This document shows, one piece after another, positions 34,100 to 46,652 of a stretch of DNA of 64,000 nt. Numbering within the stretch: position 1 is the stretch's first letter; every line of letters starts with the position of its first letter. The notes under the pieces were generated by a model that worked only from the letters and a program-made list of their open reading frames with translations, ran no database searches and was not told where the DNA came from. A program made the translations under genes and the position numbers. Origin of the DNA: Lonicera japonica (lineage: Eukaryota; Streptophyta; Magnoliopsida; Dipsacales; Caprifoliaceae); the NCBI GenBank assembly GCA_021464415.1, contig JAKCWG010000903.1:1-64000 (forward strand), in the 5' to 3' direction.

Positions 34100-35845
34100 C
34101 ACCTCTCGCACACTAAACGTTTTAGTTCTTTAACACTCATACCAAGAAACAATCGAATTCAAAAGGAACAATTATTATAATAAACCACACCTATAATGCC
34201 TCTATCAAGATCCCTAAAAAATGAGACATAAAAACTTAGAAGCAATACATTGCATAACAAACATGTTTGTTCACAAATGAAATCACTCATTTAAACTAAC
34301 CAAAACCTACAATATAAGAATCAAGTGCAAAAGTACTGAACTAAAATAAACTTAGATAAAAACTGGAAAATTGCAAATCCATTTTTGCAGTTTTTCTGCA
34401 CAAAGGAGGAAATGAAAAACAGAGCATATACACAGATCAATCACAAGGATGTTAAACTATATTTAAAAACATGAATAACCATTCATTATTGGACAAATCC
34501 TCCAAATATAAGCTAAAAACAACCAAAATGAAGCAATATTTTTACAATTTTTTCACAAATCAGAACTTAAAACGTGATAGCTGTCCATAATCTAAATATA
34601 TCATCAATACTGAAAACTGTAAAAGCAGTTTTGCAGTTTTTCTGTAGTTAGGAGGAAAAAAAGGAAAACAGAGCATTCAATCATTATTTCATTAGATCAT
34701 CTGTAATCTCAATATGCATGGATTGATTGAAATCATGCTAAAAAACCTATAAAAATATGAACATTCAATCACTATTTCTTTAGATCCTCTAAATACAAGC
34801 TATAATAAACCAAAATGAATCAAAATCATAACAAAATAACTTGAAAAAAACATTATACCTAGATAGTGCTTCAACATCCATGGAGCTAAAAAATTTCTTC
34901 TCCTTTCTTTCATTAATCCCGTCGATCTATAATACTTTCCGTCAATCTAAGATGCTTGCATTCCTCTCTTGAATCGTAGTTTGCTTTCCCCTTTCTTCAA
35001 CCCGTCGAACTGTGTATATCACCTCTCCCTCCCTGTTTCTGCGCGGGATTAAGAGTTGAAAGATGGAATGGTAGTTTAGTCATTTTAAAACTCTTAAATT
35101 ATTTAATTTATAAAAGGAAAACTATTTATAAGTAACCTAAAAACCAAAATTGTCCTTACAGTAAAACAGTAATGTTAAAAAATCCTTCAATCATTAAGTT
35201 AATATATGATGTCCTTCTACTGTGTAAAATTATGGAAGGAGGTCTCTAAACCCATTTTCTCTAAATTTAATATTATTAAAACTAGCCTTGTGTAATCGAG
35301 GCCGACTAATTTCCCCAATTTGGTTCAATCACCCCTAACTGAAAGCCCCTATCCTCCTAAATCGATGCATTAATAGATAATCCATCTCAATTCATAACCA
35401 TCCATTCAAATTAGTTGATATTCAATCAATCACCGATTCAAGCTCCAAATTACAAGGAGGCAACGATATGGAGGCCATTAATTTGGTGGATTGGATTTCT
35501 GTAGCCGCTTTGCTGATGTTGCATTACTTAGGTCATCTTCTTCCTCAAAATCCTCTTCTTCTTCATCAATTTTCAAATATATGTTGATGTTCTTATTGTG
35601 ATTGTATTTGTTCTAATCATCATCAATTTGTAGAAACTTTGTCAGGTTTTTGTCGGGATTGGGAGATTGGTCCATTGATGAAAGTTAGGTTTTAGGGTTT
35701 TAAGACGAGAATTGAGCAGTAAAAACGCTAATTTTGTACATATATCTAACAATATTGATAACAATTGGTCTTTGATTTTAATCTGTTATCACCATCATTT
35801 TTGTACTTGATAACATGTAATTATAGTTAGATTAGTGTATTATTG
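34100..35845. other. Non-coding stretch flanking the MULE relic
   Basis: It contains two similar blocks with GCAGTTTTTCTG (about 34397 and 34633), AAGCTATAATAAACC-like tracts, and a pyrimidine-rich possible 5' leader of the degraded transposase (34900-35040). No gene or element ends were resolved. Confidence 0.35.
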
Positions 35846-35850
35846 CCATT

Positions 35851-37042
35851 TGTGAGAATCCGGACCCCTGACCCGAGAGAAGTCCTCGTTCTTGGTTTTC
35901 TATGTTTTGAAGGAAAACGTGTTTTGTAGAGTTGCCAGTTTGTTTTACAAGAAAACAAACAAAAGATCGTACGAAGAATAATTTAAAAACAAACTATCTT
36001 CATACGTTTGAAATCAGAGGTTAAAATAAACTTTGTTAAGGTTCGGGAACTACGTTACGAATTGGGAAGGTGTTAGGCACCCAATTCACCATTTCGGTCT
36101 CTTAATGGATCATGTATTTAATTCCTATTTTAGATATCTTGCAAGTAGTTTGAATAGTTTTCAGAATAGTCCTTTCCGGATAAATTTAGTTTAAAATTGT
36201 ATTTTGAAATCAGACTCGAGCTTTGCGCGCCTACATATTCATTTATAGAATGAAATCAGAGTCTCGTAGTTCCACTTGTTTGGAAACTGTTTTTGTATTT
36301 AATTTTGTTTTGAAAACATGTCAAAACGGATTTTAAATTTATTGTAAAACTTAAAAAGGACTTATTTTGAAAGTAGTGGACTTCCTTGCAAGTTATCTAA
36401 TTTTCTGTCTTAAAACTATTATTTAAATGCAGTATTAAAATTCAGGAGAGTTGTAAACAAACGTACCTGATGCGCTTGAAGAAGAAAGCCTGCTTGTTTG
36501 CTCCTTTCTCTCTCTAAGACTTTCTCTCTCTAGAAATTCTCTCTCTAAAACTTTCTCTCTCAGAATTTCTCTAAAAAGACTCTCTAATAATTTTGATAGA
36601 GTTTCTCCTTACTAAAAACACTATTGAGTGTTGATGCCTCCAAATGATACCCCAATGGTCCTATTTATAGCAAAATTCCGCCAAAAACACTTCAAAACGG
36701 GGACAGCCGCAGGGGGTGCGGCTCAAAGCCAACCGTGCGGTTAAGGTACGGCCAACCATACAGTTGGGAACCAACCGTGCGGTTGGGGAGCGTGCGGCTG
36801 GCTATTAAAAAACTCAATTTTCTAACGAGGCCCTGCCCCGCACCCTGCGACTTGACCGGGCAGGTTGATCCCTGTCCTAGTAAGCGAAGTGGCAACATGG
36901 TTGTGGTAGATTCCTGACGCGCTCGAAAATCAGGGTTTTTCTTAATAGTCTCTTATATGCATGATGACTCAAGACTTGATGCGGAATGCTTGTTTGTATG
37001 AAAATCAACTTCACACGAGAGTCGTGGATTGGGGTGTTCACA
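35851..37042 (-). mobile_element. Solo LTR, 1192 bp, TSD CCATT
   Basis: In minus orientation it starts TGTGAACACCCC (37042) and ends GGGTCCGGATTCTCACA (35851), with the TG...CA limits of an LTR. The pentamer CCATT flanks both sides (35846-35850 and 37043-37047). There is no internal domain, so this is a solo LTR left by LTR-LTR recombination. The interior has CTCTCT runs (36500-36570) and a GC-rich block (36700-36870) with GTGCGGTT repeats. Confidence 0.85.
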
Positions 37043-37206
37043 CCATTGTCCAATATCAATTTTTGAATGAATATTGAATTCCACATTTACAAAGCTTCTT
37101 TTATTCTTCTTCACACTGACCACACCATTGTCCAATATCAATTGTTGAATGAATATTGAATTCCACATTTACAGAGCTTCTTTTATTCTTCTTCACACTA
37201 ACCATA
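37043..37206. repeat. 82-bp tandem duplication next to the solo LTR
   Basis: 37043-37124 is repeated at 37125-37206 with a few changes (both begin CCATTGTCCAATATCAATT). The first copy directly adjoins the right TSD of the solo LTR, so the LTR was inserted at the edge of this duplication or within an earlier copy. Confidence 0.85.
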
Positions 37207-37834
37207 ATGATAATTACATTTGAATGATTAACTGGACAATTAGATACATATAAATATGGACTAACTTTAGTAGATTATATAAAAGATAACAACTGATAAT
37301 GGAAATAGGTGTAATGAGCTAGCTAGTATAAACAGTAGGATTCTGAATTTGTTATTATTTATTTTTTTGGGCAAGATAGATTCTTCATACGGACCAGGTT
37401 AGCCCCGCTCTCATGCTTTGCTCTTGTTGCTATCCTCCTTGAATTACACTAACAAAGGGAAAGTGCATGTACAAGTAAAAATTGCCTAATTGATGCCAGA
37501 TTTTTATGAAATTTATACTTCAACATTTTTGCACTCTAAGTGTTTGTGTTTTTGACAATGTGGGCTGAGTGTGTGCTATAGTAATGTCCGAGGAGATAAA
37601 TTGTTAATAATTTATAATCTCAAAGTACCAATTTTGGCACCTTCCAGCTTCTACTTTTACCTACCACCACCTTCTTCTACTTGATATTTCCCTTTGCCAT
37701 CCCACCAATTCATCACATATCACTAAGAGAAAATAGGTAAAAGTTGAACAAAAAAAGCACCCTCCTATGTCTACACCACTTCAAGGTAATCTATTGATCT
37801 ATCTATCTTTCTGTGTGTGTTTATATGTGTATAT
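37207..37834. other. Non-coding stretch
   Basis: Unassigned AT-rich DNA with a TG/TA-rich patch at 37812-37840. No gene seen. Confidence 0.4.
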
Positions 37835-38031
37835 ATATTAATCAATGTTTTAAATAGCAATACGGTGAGCAATAGCGTTTTGGTTTCGGAAGCGCTAGCG
37901 CAAATAGCATAAGCTATTCGGGACACCAATAGCGTAATAATTAAAAAAAAATGAAAAATAATATTATACTGAAGAACATTAGTAAAAATTCATAAAAACA
38001 CTTTAAATAACAATAACACAAAAATTATAAT

Positions 38032-40796
38032 TGTAACACCCCTGCCTTAATCTACAGGACAACACCAGTAATTGAGACCTGGAGTGCTACCAACCCACTT
38101 TATATTGACTAAAATGGGTATGTATATAAATACATAAAGAAATTCAAATGGTAATATCATGCGTGTCAAACAATATCTTCATAATCATACTGATGATGAA
38201 AGTACTATATATAAACATACATACATGCATACAGCTGTTACACAAAACCAATTAAATAAGTTCAAGCAATATATAGCACTTCGGGCTAGCCGTGGCTTCC
38301 CAAGATAACATATACACAACAAAAAGTGAATCTATATCAAAGCCATCTATTTAGTTCCCGAACCCATAGTCCCATTACCATTGTTCACCCCCTGTGTACC
38401 TGTAATTGTAAATAAACCACGGGGTGAGCTCACAGCTCAGTAGGGGGGAACGGGGAATAACACATCGAAAATACAATTTATAGTTCAACAATAATTCATA
38501 TTTTAACAAATACTTTGGTTCTAAAACCATCATCATATAAAACTATACGTACTCATGCATATGCAGGTTACCTTCCTTGTGTCAACCTTAGAGCCACGTA
38601 GCCAAATTATATCCATACCAAACCGGAGTATAGCAAGGGCCTGACCGCCCGAGAGAAAATTTGACAATAATCATAAATTGGCCCATTGGCCGCATAATAC
38701 ATCTATAGATCACAATTTGGACCTCAAGTCCACCGATAGAATCATAACCATAGAACCATTAGTGCCTTGCCAATTTGCCTATGTTCCTGGGCTCCACACC
38801 AGTGGCTTATAGGCTGCCAAACATTGCTCCCCCAGGGGTTTAGGGCTTTTCAACCCAAGGGCACTGAGCCCTGCCTATTTTTCCCATCCTGGCAAGCACT
38901 ATGAAAACAGATATTCATATCACCCTCGGTCATCCATGACCAATTACAATCATTTCCAAGAGATTCCATTAACCAATCATCTCCAACCTGGAGATATGAA
39001 TACAGTAATGAAGTTCTCATAAGTTGCCATAAGAATTAAAAATCCTTGGAGCATTCCGATGCTCCGCCACAAGCATAAGTTATATATAAAGAGATATAAG
39101 CTCCTCATGAAACAATATCCGTGCCATATACTATCAGAGAGATCCGGATTTGCTAGAATACAGCCATGATGCCAGGTTGACACAAAAGATGCATAATATG
39201 CATTTCATGCTCTATATGCCAATTAGGAACAAGCTATGCCATACAAACGCTATCCAACATGCATTCACATCCTTTGGCATACACAATAGCCACTTATAAA
39301 TCCATGTTAATCCAATCAAGAATTGTGTATCCAAGGAATATCCCGTATAAATCAAGAACACGTGAATATCGAGTTTGGATAGTATGGCTTGCTTTTATAT
39401 ATGCTCTAAAGACAACATATGCCATGTAAACTCTATGAATCATTCATCTATGTCCCTTGCCGTGTATACACAATTATTTATCAACCGTTATTTCCCATGT
39501 AATTGTATATACCCTTAAGGCAACCACAGAAATCAACCAAGGTTTAAACCTCTAGTTTAAATGGCATATATTGTTTTACTTTGAATACTTTTATATTATT
39601 AATGTTAATAAACATGCTAAAGGATGAATATTGAAACAACTTATGTCATTTACATTATAACCAATTTCATTCCCTATTCCTTGGTGTATATAATCCATCA
39701 ACCAATCCTTATAACAATAACTAAGATCCATACACCCGAGGAATAAATCATATAATGCAATTAATACACGTATATAAAGTGTAAATGGCATATCTTGCTC
39801 CAAGATACATGGTCATGACTTTAAACATCATAAATCATCATTTCCTTAGTCAAGTGGTAGTATTCCAATCACATATAGTTCAAATGAAACGATTAACATG
39901 AGTTTAAACTATATTATTGAGGTTTGAAAATATATAAACCCCTACCTCGACTTATTATCGAAGAGGAAGGAGAAAAGATAAAGCTTTCGGCCCTTTCCCA
40001 AGCAAACACCACAAGGAAGACAATGAATAGTAACCAAGGGGATGATTCAGAGGATTTGGAGCTTTTATTTCGGATTGGTGTTGAAAAATGAGTGAGAATC
40101 CTTTAAGGAACCCACCTCTATCTCTCTCTAGAGCCTTCTAGTTGATGGGAGAGAGCTTGGGTCGAAAATGGTGACTTAAGGTGATAAATGGGGAGAAAAT
40201 GGGGTTAAAACTCTAGAACATTCGACACCCAGGGCTCCAAGATTGATCATGCCCCTCCCAAGATCGATCTTGGGAGCTCTCAGCCAAAGCCGATTTAACA
40301 GCACTGACCTTTGTTGGTATTTTGGTTATAACTTCTTGCTCGGGACTCGGATTTGGGTGATCCTTATGTCCACGGAAAGGTAATTCAAAGATCTACAACT
40401 TCCTAAGAGGAAGTTTCCCCAAATTATGGACTAATCATTCCCAAAAATTCGACGAAGACAGCGCTATGCTGAAGCGCTACCGAATGACCAGAATTTAACG
40501 ATGGGCCTACTTTGCACCCTCTTTTGACCCACAAGGAGTGCGAATTAGCCTTTACGAAAGTTGTAGAATTATTCAAATACTAGATAATTATGCGAACGAA
40601 ATCTTAATCGGATAAGGAACGAAGAAATTACGATAGCCCAAATTTAGCAAAAATTAACGAATTGCGAAGAAACAAAACTTCCTATTTACCAACCAAAATC
40701 GAGTCGGACCACCCGAATTACCAAACGATCACTTATATGAGTATAAACAAGCTAATAAACTTCAATTTAAAAGAAATTAAAATATGGGGTATTACA
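38032..40796 (-). mobile_element. Long Ty3/Gypsy-type LTR, 2.77 kb (LTR A)
   Basis: In minus orientation it begins TGTAATACCCCATATTTT at 40796, directly after a purine tract AGTGGGGGAGAT (40797-40808), and ends GGGGTGTTACA at 38032. It is the same family as the plus-strand LTR at 46653-49392; shared landmarks include the palindrome CCCAAGATCGATCTTGGG (40257-40274), GCGCTATGCTGAAGCGCTAC-like and GGGGGAGCAATGT blocks. A purine tract before it marks it as a 3' LTR. Confidence 0.85.
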
Positions 40797-41908
40797 ATCT
40801 CCCCCACTAATAAAAATTTCGTCCTCGAAATTTTTGATGGCATTCTTCAAGTAAATAACTTGAGACACTGATCATAAATATCGATTTTCAACCCTTACAT
40901 CTCTTTTGGTCATATGCTAAGTACCACCACACCCATCCCTGCCTCACCTCACCCATGTCCTCACACTGGACATTCGAAAGGGCTTGTTAGACTGTTGGCA
41001 AATTCTGGTTGGTGTACTTAACCATACACCAATCAATCCTCATTGGCACTTAGCCAACTCATATACAACAAGAAAGGCAAAAACACAAATATTACCTAGC
41101 CAATAAATAAGCAACAACAATAAAGATACAAGAACAACACTGAATCCCCTAATTAGTTGATATTGACCAAAAGGTTATCACAGTATACCCAACCGTCAAA
41201 TCCTTGACGGTCAAAATCAAAAATTAAAACCAGAATTTCCATAATGTAATCATCCCATCCAATGTCTACCGTAAAACTTATTCAAGTATTGATATTTTTC
41301 CAAACTTTTCATAAGTCTATCTAAAATTGTCGTCAATTCACGTTTGATCTACATACCAAAAGTGTTTACTTACATGAGATTTACATTATCTATCCATTGG
41401 CACCTAACATACCAAGGTCATCTCTCTCCATAATGCATATTTGGAAAAATTACACGAACACAATTACCTCACAACATGTGAGAAACTCATAGAACCCAAA
41501 AATCAATGTCCTACGATGACTCGAAGGACTTTCTCAAATTTAACAAAGATATACGTAACAGATATCAAATTCAGATTTCTAGGAAACAACTCCTTCGATT
41601 CCTCCAGCCAAGGATTTACATAGAATTTAACTTGTCAGTAAGATAGGTAAATTCATAAGTTGTTAACCACCCAGAAATGAACGATATCGTATTTTCATTA
41701 CAAGGATTACCATACAAGAAAACAAGATAGAAGAAAACTCAGGTAGAGATATCCCAAGTCAAAATTTAAGAACTGAATGAACCATGAAGGGTTTTAGAAT
41801 ATTTCTACGTTCCCATTCATATTTCCAATATCTCCAAAAAGATAAAATGTTACCATCTTATATTACGCAAGGAATCTTTCATGACGAGTGATACCATAAA
41901 AACAAGGA
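40797..41908 (-). other. Non-coding internal part of the LTR A retrotransposon
   Basis: Minus strand: PPT at 40808-40797. The rest holds no gag or pol. A TGGTATCA, as in an initiator-Met tRNA primer site, occurs near 41895-41888, and ATAAT, the pentamer left of LTR A (38027-38031), recurs at about 41909. This suggests a retrotransposon without coding DNA whose 5' LTR is missing. Limits are tentative. Confidence 0.35.
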
Positions 41909-42267
41909 ATAATTAAGATTAAATCCATAACAATAAAGTTAAGATGGAGAGACAACGGCTAGAGGAGAGACGACGTCAGTGGGGAAGGAGAGACGAATTC
42001 GACTTAGAGAGACGACTGCAAGGAATAAGCTTTGGTAACTCGTTTCTTTTATTTGACCTAGATTTCCACTTCCCAAATAGCGTACGTATAATGCAAAAAG
42101 CATAAATAACATATGCTTTTCACGCTATAGCATGCCACGTCACCAAAACACCCACGCTTTTTGTTCCAAACGCCATTTGCATCACCCTATGTAGCGGTAA
42201 GGGGTAAATTTACACTAGTGCAATTCGTAAAGCGCGAAATTGCGTTATTTAAAACACTGATATTAAT

Positions 42268-42869
42268 ATATGTATATATATATTCATTGTGTATATGATG
42301 GGTGGTGCAGATCATGGTGTTGAGAAATGTAAAAGGGATTAAGTTGATAGAGGTAATATTATTTTGTATATATATGTTAAGGAGTCATTAATTTTTTGTC
42401 TTGGAATTTTTTTTAATTCTTTTAAATTAATGATTTAATTAGTAAACTAATGGTTTTGATTCTCATCATATTCAAATTTAGATGTTGCTCTAGCGCAGGT
42501 CAAAAAAGAGAAGAGATTGGCTATAATTATGTTTCTGCATAATAATTTTCATTTTGTTTTCTCCTTTAATCTAAGATATAATAATCTTCCTTGCATGATT
42601 TATGGCAAAACCAAATAGGGCCTATAGAAAACTGGCTGCAATTGGAACATAGGAGAACTCTAAAAGAGCCTTTGTAGAAGCTCATTTCAAGTAGATTAAG
42701 GTAAAAATAGTTCTGTGTTTAGGTACTTATGAGATCTGGGCATTGTTTGGGAGTTGTAAATCACTCTTACCTGGAAAATTACTCCATTGGTCTCAACTCT
42801 CAAATTAATAATCTTACTTAAGCTTTGGTATTTTTTTTAGAGAACTCTAATTGCAATGTTGATAAATGG
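42268..42869. other. Non-coding stretch
   Basis: AT-rich DNA between the hAT element and the hAT-like relic. No gene recognised. Confidence 0.4.
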
Positions 42870-42934
42870 CTATGATGCATGGACACTCTCTCGGAGGTCA
42901 CGTGTCCTGCTCGACATGTGTCGAAGGTCCGACA

Positions 42935-44251
42935 TGTAGGGAATTAGGGCAGTAATCATGCATCGCATACACTAATTTACGCACTAATCTTAAACCCTAG
43001 GATTTATGCTGTTCAATAAAATCGACAGAAGACATACCTTATGTGTGATTTGATGTTACTAAAACGAACCGGATGGATCGAATCCTTCTGTTGTTGTCGT
43101 CCTTAGCGTAGAAATTACGACGCCTCTACGGTATGCACACACGAACGGGATGAGATCCTTGCTTGGTGTACTAGCGCCTTCTAGGGTTCTCTCTCTGGCC
43201 TCTCTGAGTTTCCTTGACGGCCAAGATGAATAAAGGTTCCCTTTTATAAGAGAACCCTAGTGAGAACCCTAAGCAACAAACGAACTGGGCCCAAGTCCAA
43301 CTTGGCCCGTTTTAATTCGTTTTGATCCAACTCGTTTTGGTGTGCGACCCTGTAGGTTTTACACTCTTTGGCAGTATAAATAAAAGCCCATTTTATTATA
43401 CGAATAGTAAGCGGTCTCTAGTAAAACATTACTATTATCCAAAGGGTATAAAGGTCAAAAACGACACAACCTTAAATTGATATTCTAAATATTAACTCCT
43501 TTTGTCAATCGATATCTAGATTGAACACAAGACTAGGCAAGTGTCATTCTTGTATAGTTCAATTTTTATTTCTTGATCTCTAAGTATAATTAATCTAAAA
43601 CAAATGACATCTCATTTGTGCATGGCCATGCAAATATTAATTACACTTATCAAGGGGCCCAACGATATCTCTCTCAATATACGAGAGTGACAAATCCCAT
43701 CTTGATCAACCACATACCTCTACATAGTTCATAGTATGCTCGGTCATCATCTTTATAATTACTCGATCAAGAGCAACGTTTGATAATGCCTGACATGCTA
43801 ATCCCTATGTTGGTAACCATGGCGATCTCAGGTCTAAGGATAATACGATATCACAAATGGGGAACATCACTGATGACATTATGTAACACTCCTCGCAGTG
43901 TCCCCAAAGCGGGTCAGTCCAATACCTTGTTCCCTAACAAGTATCAGTATGTTCAGCTTGATATTTCCATATCCATGACTTGTGGAACATAATCATCAGC
44001 TGACCCATACTCTAATCATTATATCAATGTGATCCTAGGTTATTGACATATGATTAGGGACATCTAAATAATATTATTATAACATTACTAGCATCCCACA
44101 ATCAAGTCACGTACTTGATGAACTAGTATTAATATATATTATTTACAAGAGAATATAAAGTATAATAAATAAACTTTATAAATAACAATAAGCATAAAAT
44201 ATCCAAGTACAAATCATAATCTATGAATAGTCCTAGGACATATCTCTTTCA
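42935..44251 (-). mobile_element. Solo Copia-like LTR, 1.3 kb, TSD CGACA
   Basis: In minus orientation it starts TGAAAGAGATATGTCCTAGG (44251) and ends CCCTAATTCCCTACA (42935); the start resembles Copia (Tork/Angela-type) LTRs of plants. CGACA flanks both ends (42930-42934 and 44252-44256). There is no internal domain, so it is a solo LTR. It interrupts a GACAC/GTGTC-rich sequence that reads through when the LTR is removed. Confidence 0.85.
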
Positions 44252-44354
44252 CGACACGCATCGACACCCTCTGACAAGTGAGGGACAGGCTGTAACACGC
44301 GAGGGACACGTAAAAATGGGTCAAATTATAAATAACTAAAAATATATAAGGTGA

Positions 44355-44355
44355 A

Positions 44356-44434
<79 letters not shown>
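44355..44434. repeat. (AAT)n microsatellite
   Basis: About 26 uninterrupted AAT units, followed by A-rich tract to ~44465. Likely highly variable in length. Confidence 0.95.
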
Positions 44435-44439
<5 letters not shown>

Positions 44440-44592
44440 TAAAATAAAAAATAAAAAATAAAAACATAACAAATATCATCTATTTCTTTGCCAGTAAAAC
44501 CTAGCCCCCATTCCCCAGCCACTATTGAAACAAAACCCTAACCCCAACCCCGTCTCAGCCGTCAACGACTTCTCGCCGCCTACATAGTGGGA

Positions 44593-44754
44593 GATACAAA
44601 GTATTGGGATATTGCCAGTGATCCTTTTGACACACTTAAAGATGTTGGAGAACTTCAAATGGCAAGTCTCTCTCTTGATGAGCCAGAGTTGGAGTCGGTG
44701 GTATTTGGGGATGAAGTTCAAGATGTTGAAGCGGTTAATGTTGAGTTAAATTAG
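44593..44754 (+). pseudogene. hAT-like transposase C-terminal fragment
   Basis: A 53-codon open stretch, DTKYWDIASDPFDTLKDVGE then LQMASLSLDEPELESVVF, ending at TAG 44752-44754. The D-x-x-YWD and SLSLDEPELE pattern resembles the extreme C-terminal tail of plant BED-finger hAT transposases. No upstream catalytic or dimerisation part is nearby. The surrounding GACACGTGTC-rich segments (42890-42930, 44252-44320, 44935-44975) may be the subterminal regions of the same relic. Assignment is by resemblance and moderate. Confidence 0.4.
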
Positions 44755-46393
44755 TTTATGTATGCATTTTGATTTTATATCATTCTATGGAACAATTCAG
44801 TTTAATTATAAAACAATTTAATGATCATGTTTTGAGTATTTGGGTTATTAATGCAATCTAGTTTTATTTGATTGAATTGTTAAATATTTATAATGTTTAT
44901 TGCATATACATATATAAAATTAATTAAGAACGTGTCCCCCCCCCCCCCACATGTCGTGTCCTACATTTTGGAAAACATATTTCCATCTCCACTTTCATCT
45001 TCAACCTTACACACCACCATTGAATCAAGGGGGAAGCACCTAGGGTTTTAAATTCGTGGAGTGAAGCTCTATCCAATCATCAATCCCGAAATAGAAGCTT
45101 CATAGAGGTGGGAACCTACTACTTAAACCTAATTTCTACATTACTTGTTATTAATATATGATTTGTCAACACATATGCTAAAAGTGAGAGAAGCCCTAAG
45201 TGGGTTTGTTTATATGAGCTACAGTTTTGCTAATTCTTGAACTTGGTTGTTTATATAGTATGTATATGGATCAATCTCTACTATCTAATATGAGTATCTG
45301 ATTATTTGGTTGATTACACAAAAAAAACCACTTGGACATGGTTTCGTATAAATAGTTCTTGCTACTCTCATTGATATACATTGATAGTTGTCCAAGTCGT
45401 GGGATTCTTTTATAAAACTATTAATAAACAATTTGTTGCACTTTTCGAGTTTGTTTATGCAAGAAATTATAACCAGTTACTTCATTTGCACAATAACCCA
45501 CTTGGAACTCGCCTTATTGCTAACAACCCTTGCTATAAAGCTTAATGTTCACCCTAACGGGACTAAGTGGTGGTTTCTCTTTGTAAAATATTTAGTGGTG
45601 AGTTATTACACTAGTTTGAATTGTTGGTATAAGATTTCTATTGTCAGTTATATAATTTATGCCTAATGTGATTAATGAGAATTTTGTACATGGCAATTGT
45701 TTCATAAATGAGCCGAACCCATTTGGTGCTAAGCCTATAAATTAGTAATTGGGGCTTTCATTATATATTCTTAATTAATGGGGATATGGATTATATTGAT
45801 CGATATATATAATTATACAATGAGTTTCACATATAGGTTATTGTCTTTGTGAATTGCACTTAACTCCACCAAGGCAGATAAGTATATAATAGGCTTGGGT
45901 TTATAAACACATATTTATATATATCATTATAAGAACTACTAATAAGAGTATTACTACAATACATCCTTGATCAAAGTGGTGATGGAGTTTGTTTGGAGTA
46001 ATGTCGAGATCCCATTTTATGGTATTAACTTGTATAGCACCTCTTGTACCCAATTTGATAAAATTAGGGAAAACATTATATGGTTACTATAATGATCCTT
46101 AAACCACACATTTGATATGTTAGGCTCTTGATGAACAAGGGGTACACATTCCATTGGTTTAAAGAGGTTACAAGAGTACCATCCTACTTTGTGATAAGAG
46201 TTAATTGACATTTCAGTTACTTGGCTAGCCATAGAGGACTCGGATATGGAGAGAACTTGCGGTGAATATTTTAACTTATGTTGGCTTAATGATTATAAAA
46301 GTTATGATTTCCACATATGTGGGGTTACCGTGGATTTATTATTGCTATTATTATTATGATGGATACATATATATATATATATGTGTGTGTGTG

Positions 46394-46594
46394 TGTAACG
46401 CCCAGCCCTTGGGGGCGATAAGAAATGAATAAATAGGATACATATTATCCATTAATTACAATAGAGTTCCCAAAATACAACAGAATTAAATTCTACAACC
46501 TCTAAACTATAATGATCCCTAAAGTTCTCCCACGAGCTCTCACTGTCCCATCCCGTGTCCTCACCGCGGGCACCTATAGATGAAAAACATGTAT
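46394..46594 (-). mobile_element. LTR fragment of the LTR C family, inverted
   Basis: About 200 bp matching the reverse complement of the end of the solo LTR at 56639-58205 (58205 to about 58003): TGTAACGCCCAGCCCTTGGG, AATAGGATACATATTATCC, GTTCTCCCACGAGCTCTCAC. It is directly fused at ~46595 to the pre-PPT DNA of LTR B. Confidence 0.8.
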
Positions 46595-46652
46595 TTACTT
46601 GAGGAATGCCATTGAAAATTTCCAGGACGAAATTTTTATTAGTGGGGGAGAT

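Larger units (their letters stand above)
37843..42259. mobile_element. hAT element carrying a nested retrotransposon end
   Basis: The ends CAATGTTTTAAATAGC and GTTATTTAAAACACTG are a 16-bp inverted repeat with three mismatches. The flanks are ATATTAAT on both sides (37835-37842 and 42260-42267), an 8-bp duplication diagnostic of hAT. Only about 190 bp at the left and 340 bp at the right look like hAT DNA (AATAGCG/CGCTATA motifs); the middle is retrotransposon sequence (38032 to about 41908). No hAT transposase remains. Confidence 0.75.

Noticed and set aside
44214..44522. Poly-Leu open frame of 102 codons
   Set aside because: Translation of the (AAT)n microsatellite.
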